Positions 7,775-15,254 of a stretch of DNA of 40,946 nucleotides are shown here, one piece after another. Origin of the DNA: Flammeovirgaceae bacterium UBA4465 (GTDB taxonomy: Bacteria > Bacteroidota > Bacteroidia > Cytophagales > Cyclobacteriaceae); assembly GCA_905182655.1 (NCBI GenBank), contig CAJJCN010000016.1:1-40946 (forward strand), in the 5' to 3' direction. The position numbers were made by a program, and so were the translations under genes. The notes beneath the pieces were generated by a model. That model was given only the letters and a program-made list of their open reading frames with translations. It had not been told where the DNA came from and did no database searches. How positions within the stretch are numbered: position 1 is the stretch's first letter; every line of letters begins with the position of its first letter.

Positions 7775-10729
7775 ATGGGATACCAAAAGATCAATATTAT
7801 AACAGGCTGGATTACTTTTCTAATTGCGCTTGTCGTTTATACAGTTACCGTTGAACCTACCGCTAGTTTTTGGGATTGTGGGGAGTTTATTGCCACCTCA
7901 TATAAATTAGAGGTACCGCATCCTCCAGGCGCACCCTTTTTCTTGTTAATGGGCCGAATGTTTTCTCTGTTTGCGGGGGATAATGTCGAGCAGGTCGCCT
8001 TTTGGGTCAACATGTTGAGCGTATTGTCAGCGGCCTTTACGGTACTCTTCCTGTTTTGGTCGATCACGCACTTATCTAAAAAAATGTTATTAAAGGCTGG
8101 AGAAGTCTTAAATACGGGTCAAACCATTGCTGTGATGGGTGCAGGACTGGTTGGAGGACTGGTGTGTACTTTCTCAGATTCCATTTGGTTTTCAGCTGTT
8201 GAAGCGGAAGTGTATGCGATGTCCTCTTTTTTTACCGCTTTTGTATTCTGGGCCATTCTCAAATGGGAAACGATTGATGATGAATCTGATCACAATAAAT
8301 GGTTGATCCTGATCGCCTACATGATGGGCCTTTCCATAGGGGTACATTTACTCAATTTGGTGACCATTCCTGCATTAGGACTCATCGTTTATTTTAAATA
8401 TGTGGAAAAAATTACCCCACGGGGTGTCATCATGACACTCCTGACCTGTGGCGCCATCATCATTGCCATACTCATTGGTGTCATCCCAGGCATTCCTTCT
8501 ACCGTTGGGGCTATGGAGGTATTTTTTGTTAATTCTATGGGCTTTCCCTTTGGATCAGGTGCCGTCGTATTTGTGATCTTATTTGTCGGTGCTGTTATTT
8601 TTGGTATTTATTATTCCATCGTCAATCAAAAGGTGATTCTCAATACCTCCATGCTTGCTTTTGCTTTCATAATGATTGGCTACATGTCCTATGCTATAGT
8701 TTTGATACGATCAGACTATGATACCCCTATTGATGAAAATAATCCAGAAGACATTATGACCTTCGTTTCATATCTGAAACGTGAACAATATGGCAGCAGA
8801 CCCCTATTTCATGGGCAATATTACACGGCAGATATCATCGCCTCCGAACAAGGCGATCCTGTTTACAAAAAAGGTGCTGAAAAATATGAAATCATAGATT
8901 ATAAGGTCAACTACAAATATGACAATAAGCATACGACCATTCTTCCCCGAATGCACAGTAAAAGCCCTCAACATGAAAAAAAGTATAGGGAAATCACAGG
9001 ACTGAAGCAGGGCGAGAAACCGGCCTTTACGGACAACCTGTATTTTATGTTCAAACACCAATTAGGCACCATGTATTTGCGCTATTTTATGTGGAATTTT
9101 TCCGGTCGCGCCTCAGATATTCAAGATGCCAACTGGGTGGGTTTAACCAATGCTTTTAAGGAACTTCCACCGGAATTAGCCAATAACGAAGGAAGAAACA
9201 TCTATTTTGGCCTGCCCTTATTACTAGGTATCATCGGTTTACTTTATCAGTACAAGAAAAATGAAAAATACTTTTGGGTCACCTTGCTTTTATTTTTCCT
9301 CACAGGGGCTGCCTTAGTACTGTATCTTAATTCACCTCCCATTGAACCGAGAGAACGAGACTATATTTATGCCGGCTCCTATTATGTATTTGCTATTTGG
9401 ATAGGGTTTGGTGTCCTGGCCATTTACGAATTACTCGGCAAAGTTCTTCAAAATAAGACACTTGTGGCCGCTGTGGCTTCTTTACTTTGTTTAGGTATTC
9501 CCGCCCTGATGGCAGCGGAAAATTGGGATGATCATGACCGGTCTGATCGTTATTTTTCCGTCGATGCGGCAAAAAACTACTTAGATTCTTGCGCTCCCAA
9601 TGCAATATTGTTTACTGGAGGCGATAATGATACCTTCCCTTTGTGGTTTGCCCAAGAGGTATTGGGACACCGTACAGATGTTCGCGTCATTGTGTTGAGC
9701 TATTTCAACACAGATTGGTACATCGAACAAATGATGCGAGACGCCTATGAATCCAAAGCCCTTCCTTTTGGTTTGTCGTTGGAAGATTATCAACAAGGAG
9801 GCCCTAATGATTATCTGCCTTATGCGGAAATCGAAGGAGTCTCTGGGCCAATTAGTGCGTCTCAATTTCTGAAATTAATCAAAGAAAAGCATCCCGCCTT
9901 GACCGCACGCACCCGAGGACAATACAATAGCTTGCCAGCAAAAGAGCTGGTCTTGAGATTGGATAGCGCCAAAGTAAATGGGCTGACTTGGATCAAAGAA
10001 ACCTCAATGCCATTAGACCGATTGAAAACCAATGTACTCTCTATGAAACTCAAGGGAAGTCATTTAGAGAAAAAGGATCTTGCCATTTTGGATTTAATCG
10101 TAAATAGCAATTGGAGTAGGCCTATTTATTTCAATAATACTTCACTGAATGCCTTTAATTTAGACATTAAACAACATGTAGTGCAGGAAGGCCTCACGTA
10201 TCGTCTAGCACCCATTCGCAATCCGGGAGGCAATACGATGGTGAATGCTGATTTGATGTATGAAAATATTGTAAATAAGTTTGAATATCGAGGCTTAGAC
10301 GATGCTGATGTTTATTATACAGAAGACTACAGGAATTTTGTATTGAATCATCGATCAGCTTTCAATACACTGGCTACCGCCTATTTAAACCAAGGTAAAA
10401 TGGAGCGTGCCAAAGAGGTTTTATTGAAAGGGCTAGAATACATGCCTGACGAAGGGGTCACCTACGATATCTTTAGTATTCAACAAGTATCGCTGCTCTT
10501 GGCCGTTGGCGAAAGAGATTGGGCACTTGATATTGCCACGACTTATAGTAGCCGCGCAGTGGAGTGGTTAGATTATATCACAAAAAACAATCAATTAGCG
10601 CTTAACGGCTATAGCTATCAACAAAGGGTATTGGCTCTTAATGAGATGGCACGCGCTTTCAGAGCCGCTAATGAAACAGAGTTAGCAGCAGAATATGAAG
10701 CGATGTTTAATCAGTATTATAATCAATAA
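7775..10729 (+). CDS. DUF2723 (TMEM260/GT117-like) membrane protein with C-terminal TPR region
   Basis: A 984-residue protein of the DUF2723 family. The N-terminus has the family hallmark: a first membrane helix, then SFWDCGEFIA (Asp34 and Glu37) and PHPPGAPFF, resembling the acidic first-loop motif of GT-C mannosyltransferases. About ten or more membrane helices run to about residue 610 (REDYIYAGSYY-like region near 540). A soluble domain follows, ending in TPR-like helices (about 860-984). The eukaryotic relative TMEM260 is an O-mannosyltransferase, so lipid-linked sugar transfer to exported proteins is a reasonable inference, but the activity of bacterial members is not established from sequence. 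No neighbour gives the acceptor. Family call secure, function inferred. Confidence 0.88.
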   Translation: MGYQKINIITGWITFLIALVVYTVTVEPTASFWDCGEFIATSYKLEVPHPPGAPFFLLMGRMFSLFAGDNVEQVAFWVNMLSVLSAAFTVLFLFWSITHLSKKMLLKAGEVLNTGQTIAVMGAGLVGGLVCTFSDSIWFSAVEAEVYAMSSFFTAFVFWAILKWETIDDESDHNKWLILIAYMMGLSIGVHLLNLVTIPALGLIVYFKYVEKITPRGVIMTLLTCGAIIIAILIGVIPGIPSTVGAMEVFFVNSMGFPFGSGAVVFVILFVGAVIFGIYYSIVNQKVILNTSMLAFAFIMIGYMSYAIVLIRSDYDTPIDENNPEDIMTFVSYLKREQYGSRPLFHGQYYTADIIASEQGDPVYKKGAEKYEIIDYKVNYKYDNKHTTILPRMHSKSPQHEKKYREITGLKQGEKPAFTDNLYFMFKHQLGTMYLRYFMWNFSGRASDIQDANWVGLTNAFKELPPELANNEGRNIYFGLPLLLGIIGLLYQYKKNEKYFWVTLLLFFLTGAALVLYLNSPPIEPRERDYIYAGSYYVFAIWIGFGVLAIYELLGKVLQNKTLVAAVASLLCLGIPALMAAENWDDHDRSDRYFSVDAAKNYLDSCAPNAILFTGGDNDTFPLWFAQEVLGHRTDVRVIVLSYFNTDWYIEQMMRDAYESKALPFGLSLEDYQQGGPNDYLPYAEIEGVSGPISASQFLKLIKEKHPALTARTRGQYNSLPAKELVLRLDSAKVNGLTWIKETSMPLDRLKTNVLSMKLKGSHLEKKDLAILDLIVNSNWSRPIYFNNTSLNAFNLDIKQHVVQEGLTYRLAPIRNPGGNTMVNADLMYENIVNKFEYRGLDDADVYYTEDYRNFVLNHRSAFNTLATAYLNQGKMERAKEVLLKGLEYMPDEGVTYDIFSIQQVSLLLAVGERDWALDIATTYSSRAVEWLDYITKNNQLALNGYSYQQRVLALNEMARAFRAANETELAAEYEAMFNQYYNQ

Positions 10730-10852
10730 GATGGGTTCTTCCTATCACTACACTATTGAGCAGACCCATTTTGGTGAAGCATCAAATAATTGAATGAAAT
10801 ATCGAAAAGTGATTTTGCTAACCCCAGATAATGGGCGCTAGAAGCGTTTTAA

Positions 10853-11227
10853 TTATTTTATCAAAAATCTAAAAGCCTTTTTGAATCGTGAGGGATCATC
10901 TTCGATGATCAAAAAGTAGAATCCTGCAGGATAACCATCTAATTCTATGCGAAATTTATCTTTGCCTATCGCCTCTGGAGTAATCTCAATTTTATTCCCA
11001 ATCATGCTTGTGAGAATAAAATGAGCATCTTGAAGTGCTGACTCTTTTATTTCAACCATGATATATTCAGTAGCCGGATTTGGATAAATTCCGATTACGT
11101 TCACCTTCTGAAAAGTGTTTTGTGATATCTGACCTTCCATTTGAGCTCCATTTATGGGGTTTTGAGCCGAGATAAGGGAAGCTTGGATCAACCCTATAAA
11201 AAGGAAAAGGTGTTTTTTAAAAGTCAT
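10853..11227 (-). CDS. Mini-protein made of signal peptide plus T9SS type A sorting domain
   Basis: A 124-residue exported protein. The signal peptide is MTFKKHLFLFIGLIQASLISAQ. After only about 20 linker residues the chain enters a C-terminal sorting domain of the Por secretion (type IX) system: IGIYPNPATEYIMV, a central LTSMIGN, then DGYPAGFYFLII and the ending FKKAFRFLIK. Such domains normally sit at the end of large cargo and direct passage across the outer membrane; here there is no recognisable cargo. The ATG at 11227 fits the signal peptide better than a TTG 30 bp upstream. It is convergent with DUF2723 and divergent from the PD40-OmpA gene. It could be a complete small protein or the end of a gene that lost its cargo. 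Confidence 0.82.
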   Translation of the reverse strand: MTFKKHLFLFIGLIQASLISAQNPINGAQMEGQISQNTFQKVNVIGIYPNPATEYIMVEIKESALQDAHFILTSMIGNKIEITPEAIGKDKFRIELDGYPAGFYFLIIEDDPSRFKKAFRFLIK

Positions 11228-11315
11228 AATACTTAAAATAAGCAAATAAAATGCCAAAAATTACTCTATTATAAAATAATTACCGCACTCAGCCGTTAAA
11301 AAAGGTTAATTTGAC

Positions 11316-11323
11316 TAATTTTG
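11316..11323 (+). promoter_or_regulatory. Possible Bacteroidota -7 element
   Basis: TAATTTTG matches the Bacteroidota -7 consensus TAnnTTTG and lies 83 bp upstream of the PD40-OmpA start. No convincing TTG -33 element is seen at the usual spacing, so support is moderate at best. Confidence 0.35.
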
Positions 11324-11406
11324 TTGTTGATCTTCCTATTGAAGCACTTTAATTTAATAATGATAAGCTCATTTCAAAAAGATCGAAATTTGAAAAAAAA
11401 ATAAAT

Positions 11407-13434
11407 ATGATGTGCCAAAAACCAATCCTAACCAAAACCATTGACCCTATTAAACTAGTGCTCCTTATTGGAGGTTTGATTTGCTCTTTCTGGGTCAATG
11501 CGCAATCAAGCCCTGAGATCATCAATTTGGGTAGTGCGATTAACTCTGATCAAATTGAATACGCTCCTTCTATTAGCGCCGATGGCAATACCATGATCTA
11601 TCAATCCAACAAGGAAGGTAATTATGAATTGTTTATGGCCCATCGTGACCCAAACGGGGTTTGGTCGACATCTGACGTGATTGAAAGTATCAAAAACTTT
11701 GGTTCAGCTGATGTGCTCATTGCAGGCTCCAGTCTTTCCTATGACGGTAATTATATATACTTCTTTGCCTCATATCCGGGCGGATATGGAATCGAAGATA
11801 TTTGGTATGTAGAAAAAGAGGGTGAATCATGGAGTAATCCAATCAATGCTGGACCCAATGTCAATTCAAGTAGCTACGAGGGATTTCCAAGTATTTCTGC
11901 CGATGGTTCAACCATTTATTTCATGCGAACCGTTGAGTCACCCTATCCGGGTAAATTTTGTTATCAATTGTTTTCATCTGAAAAAGATAATCGTGGTCAA
12001 TGGAAGATAGCACAGCCTTTGCCCAGCCCGATTTCACAAGGTTGTGAAAATTGCCCTCGCATCATGTCTGACAACGAAACCTTGATTTTTGCAGCGATCC
12101 GGGAACCCTCTGATAATTATGAAATTTATCAATCTAGAAATTTAGGAAACGGGAAATGGAGTGATCCGGTGGCCTATGAATTCATTAACACACCCTTGGA
12201 TGATAAATATGGCACCATCCCTTCTTCTGGTGATATCATGTACTTCAATAAAGATTTAGGGAATGGTCATGATATTTATAGCATACCGATTCCACTTGCT
12301 TTACAGCCCAAAAAAGTGGTAAATATACAAGGTGTTCTTAAAGACTGCAGTACAGGCAAACCTATTGAGGCGCGCATCGATATTTTTGAAAATGGTAAGT
12401 CAATGGGCACCAGTGGTTTAAAAAGTAATGCCTTTGATGGTAACTTTACTGTAGTCCTCAAAACGGGCGCGAGCTACGAACTTAAAATTGCACCGAGAGG
12501 CTATGTCCCTTACAGCGTAGTCTATGATCTGACTGAAACTAATGAATATGGATTGATCAATAAGGATATATGTGTCGAACCCTTCAAGATTCGTCAACAT
12601 ATCTATCCGCTGATTGATGCGGATACCACCACAGCCTCCATCTTTGTAGACGATGAGATGATCACAGATACATCAAACATGTTTGTGGTTGAGGCCAACC
12701 GTAGTTATGCGGTAAGAATTGAAAAAGAAGGCTACAAAATCGTCAAGCAAACCTTAAGAATTCCTGCCAGTACCCGCGCAGCACATTTGCATAAAAGTTT
12801 CAAACTTGTCGCGACCAAGCCGCAACTGAATTTAAGGGTTGTCAATGGTCTCGATTCTCTGATCAAGGGAAGTTTACTTCAATTGTACGATGGGAAAATT
12901 AGAAAAGTCGTCTACCAAGGAAAATTAGAAGAGGGTTTATATAATATGGAGCTCGAATATGATAGAAAATATATGTATAAAGCATTGGCAAATCGGCATT
13001 TTTATTATCAAGGCGAACTTGATTTAATTGGCATTAATTATGGTAAAATCATCAATGAAGATGCTGTGCTTACCCCAATTGAAGTGGGTGCTAAAATTAC
13101 AATCAATTCTATATTGTTTGAAACGGCATCGGCTGAATTAACTGAAAATGACAAAAAAGAGCTTAAAAATGTCATCAATGTATTGGCTCAAAATAAAAAC
13201 ATCATTGTAGAAATCTCTGCGCATACCGACGATGTGGGAAGCGATGGAAATAATTTGAAGCTATCTGAAGCACGGGCCCAAGCGGTCATGGAACACCTTA
13301 TCTCTCAAAAAGTACCTGCAAGGATGCTTACCTCCAAGGGTTATGGAGAAAGTCAGCCGGTCGTGCCCAATACATCAGAAGCATCTCGAGCGCAGAACAG
13401 AAGAGTTGAATTTAGAGTAAGTGAAGTAAAATAA
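11407..13434 (+). CDS. PD40 beta-propeller / OmpA C-terminal envelope protein
   Basis: A 675-residue exported protein. The signal peptide is residues 1-33 (ending SFWVNAQ). Residues about 40-300 contain WD40-like PD40 repeats (APSISADGNTMIYQSN, FPSISADGSTIYFMR, CPRIMSDNETLIFAA). About 305-385 looks like a carboxypeptidase-regulatory-like domain. About 395-560 is a PEGA-like region (IYPLIDADTTTASIFVDDE). About 565-675 is the OmpA C-terminal peptidoglycan-binding domain, with ISAHTDDVGSDGNNLKLSEARA and the ending NRRVEFRV. The order resembles the T9SS accessory protein PorE, but without its TPR part, so that is a hypothesis. Predicted role: a periplasmic scaffold holding an envelope complex to peptidoglycan. 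Its C-terminal 280 residues are homologous to those of the OmpA protein two genes on. Confidence 0.88.
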   Translation: MMCQKPILTKTIDPIKLVLLIGGLICSFWVNAQSSPEIINLGSAINSDQIEYAPSISADGNTMIYQSNKEGNYELFMAHRDPNGVWSTSDVIESIKNFGSADVLIAGSSLSYDGNYIYFFASYPGGYGIEDIWYVEKEGESWSNPINAGPNVNSSSYEGFPSISADGSTIYFMRTVESPYPGKFCYQLFSSEKDNRGQWKIAQPLPSPISQGCENCPRIMSDNETLIFAAIREPSDNYEIYQSRNLGNGKWSDPVAYEFINTPLDDKYGTIPSSGDIMYFNKDLGNGHDIYSIPIPLALQPKKVVNIQGVLKDCSTGKPIEARIDIFENGKSMGTSGLKSNAFDGNFTVVLKTGASYELKIAPRGYVPYSVVYDLTETNEYGLINKDICVEPFKIRQHIYPLIDADTTTASIFVDDEMITDTSNMFVVEANRSYAVRIEKEGYKIVKQTLRIPASTRAAHLHKSFKLVATKPQLNLRVVNGLDSLIKGSLLQLYDGKIRKVVYQGKLEEGLYNMELEYDRKYMYKALANRHFYYQGELDLIGINYGKIINEDAVLTPIEVGAKITINSILFETASAELTENDKKELKNVINVLAQNKNIIVEISAHTDDVGSDGNNLKLSEARAQAVMEHLISQKVPARMLTSKGYGESQPVVPNTSEASRAQNRRVEFRVSEVK

Positions 13435-13507
13435 GACTAAAGCCGTTAACAGATATAATTAATGATTCATAGCCTTTATTAGCTGCCGTAATTGCACTGC
13501 GACATCA

Positions 13508-13533
13508 TTTTTTTTTTTAAAATGAAAAAAAAA
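13508..13533. other. Poly-T / poly-A inverted stretch
   Basis: Eleven T (13508-13518), then AAAATG, then nine A (13525-13533). The two runs could pair into an all-A:T hairpin. It lies between the PD40-OmpA gene and the promoter of the next gene and could act as a weak terminator or as an A-tract upstream element. Confidence 0.4.
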
Positions 13534-13551
13534 TAGCAACTTACAGAAAAA

Positions 13552-13580
13552 TTGTATGTATCAAACAGTAGATAATTTCG
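13552..13580 (+). promoter_or_regulatory. Predicted Bacteroidota promoter of the acidic lipoprotein gene
   Basis: TTG at 13552-13554 is followed after 18 bp by TAATTTCG (13573-13580), one base away from the TAnnTTTG consensus, 26 bp before the ATG at 13607. This suggests the lipoprotein and DUF5723-OmpA genes can be transcribed independently of the upstream OmpA gene. Confidence 0.5.
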
Positions 13581-13606
13581 ATTCAAACGTTTAGTAACAA
13601 CCAAAT

Positions 13607-15238
13607 ATGAAAAAGAACTACCTCCTCCTCCTATTGCTAGCCCTCCTCTCGTTAGCCATCAGCTGTGATACCGACAAACTAGAGGAAGAATTAGATGGTG
13701 CTGACATTATTGCGCCAAATTACGACGGCATAATTGTCTTTTCTCTTGGAAACATTGAGTATACGGTCGATTCTCTGCTCGCTGACGCAGGGGATGATTT
13801 AGAATATTATACTAACTCAGCGGGTATAATTGTCTTTAAGTTCAATGAAAGTGATACTGTTGATATCGATGAAGAACTGGGAGAACAGCCTGACTTGGAT
13901 TTTGATGTTGAATTGATACAAACCTTGGAAGTACCTGCCATATCGTTTGCTATCGATTTTTTTGAAGAATTTGATGGGGGTGCTTTCGAAGTAGAAAGCC
14001 CCAAATTATCTTTTAATTTTAAGAACACCCTGCAAATCCCCTCTTCATTGCAATTCTTAAAATTTCAAGCAGTTAAATATGATGAGAATGGCCTGCTGAA
14101 AGAATCTGTTGATTTGATTTGGAATGATCCAGCCGATTCACTCCAGCCGATCAACACTCCGACGCGTTTAGATACGGCAAAGAAAGAAACTTTAGATATC
14201 TATTTGGACGAAACAAATTCTAACTTACGAGACATGCTGTCTATCCAACCGGATAGTTTGACTATGGAAATTGGTTTTGTAGCTTTTCCTGATGTGCTTG
14301 ATACCGTGATCTATTTCAGAATAGATACCTTGGGACCCTATGTGACCAAAATTGACACCTTAGAAATAGATTCAGTCACGTTTGCAGTGACGGATACCAT
14401 TTGGATGCAACATGCTGAAACCGAATGGTCTCCGGATCCAGCTCCAAGTAATATGACCATTATTGATCCCTCAGATACGGTCATTCAAATTGCTGCAGAC
14501 ACGGACGGTGATGTCTATACAACCGACGATTGGGTTTATTATTTTGATTTAGAAACTGGATCTATTGTCGAAGAGTTTAGAGATGAGGCCATTTTAGAGA
14601 CGTCTACTTTTACCCATGAGGCAGGTGACTATGAACTACTGGACACTGTATTTGTGGGTACGGATTTGAGCGGCATCGACCCTAAGTATATTGAGGACGA
14701 AGATGGAAACATTGCGTGGGCAATTGTAATCACCAAATGGACTGCTTTGTACGGACTGAACTCAGGCGCAAAGATTGAGTCTGATGTGGTCATGGAGCTA
14801 CCGGTCGTAATTAATCTTACTGATCTCACGGTGACTCAAGAAATGGATTTTAACAACAAAAACGACATCACTGATTTACTGGGTGATTTGGAAGACAATG
14901 ATCAAGATATTCCAACCATAGAACTCACTTTGACTGCCGTAAACGAACTACCCTTAGGTATCAGTATAGATATGAAATTTTTAGATACAGACAGTGTTCA
15001 GCTTTATAGTCAAGAGGATGTTCAGCTTATCGCTGCTCCAACATCGCCAGCCGAAGGTATGATAGAATCGAGTACTTCTTCTAATACCATAACACTAGAT
15101 GGTGACGCCATAACAGCATTGAAAACTACCGAAACCATTCAATTAGTTTTATCTTTAAATACACCTGATGGTGTGTTCTTACCATTACTAAAAACAGCTG
15201 CTGTAAATATTACTCTTTCGATAAAAGTTACAAATTAA
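13607..15238 (+). CDS. Acidic lipoprotein of unknown function
   Basis: A 543-residue protein with a clear lipoprotein signal: MKKNYLLLLLLALLSLAISC, lipid anchor at Cys20. The mature chain is very rich in Asp, Glu, Thr and Val, with alternating hydrophobic residues typical of all-beta folds. Stretches such as DTDGDVYTTDDW are acidic and could bind calcium, but no recognised repeat is complete. I do not recognise a family. It sits 16 bp before the DUF5723-OmpA gene with the same orientation and has its own promoter-like sequence upstream, so the two are probably one operon and the protein may be a partner or ligand of the outer-membrane barrel that follows. That partnership is inference from gene order only. 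Confidence 0.8.
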   Translation: MKKNYLLLLLLALLSLAISCDTDKLEEELDGADIIAPNYDGIIVFSLGNIEYTVDSLLADAGDDLEYYTNSAGIIVFKFNESDTVDIDEELGEQPDLDFDVELIQTLEVPAISFAIDFFEEFDGGAFEVESPKLSFNFKNTLQIPSSLQFLKFQAVKYDENGLLKESVDLIWNDPADSLQPINTPTRLDTAKKETLDIYLDETNSNLRDMLSIQPDSLTMEIGFVAFPDVLDTVIYFRIDTLGPYVTKIDTLEIDSVTFAVTDTIWMQHAETEWSPDPAPSNMTIIDPSDTVIQIAADTDGDVYTTDDWVYYFDLETGSIVEEFRDEAILETSTFTHEAGDYELLDTVFVGTDLSGIDPKYIEDEDGNIAWAIVITKWTALYGLNSGAKIESDVVMELPVVINLTDLTVTQEMDFNNKNDITDLLGDLEDNDQDIPTIELTLTAVNELPLGISIDMKFLDTDSVQLYSQEDVQLIAAPTSPAEGMIESSTSSNTITLDGDAITALKTTETIQLVLSLNTPDGVFLPLLKTAAVNITLSIKVTN

Positions 15239-15254
15239 TACTAAAAAATTGACC

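Noticed and set aside
10731-10769. ATGGGT/ACCCAT inverted repeat after the DUF2723 gene
   Set aside because: Six-bp arms with a 27-nt loop and no clear T-run; too weak to call a terminator.
13607-15238. Calcium-binding repeat (thrombospondin type 3) in the acidic lipoprotein
   Set aside because: One DxDGD-like stretch is present but lacks the spacing and repeats of the family.
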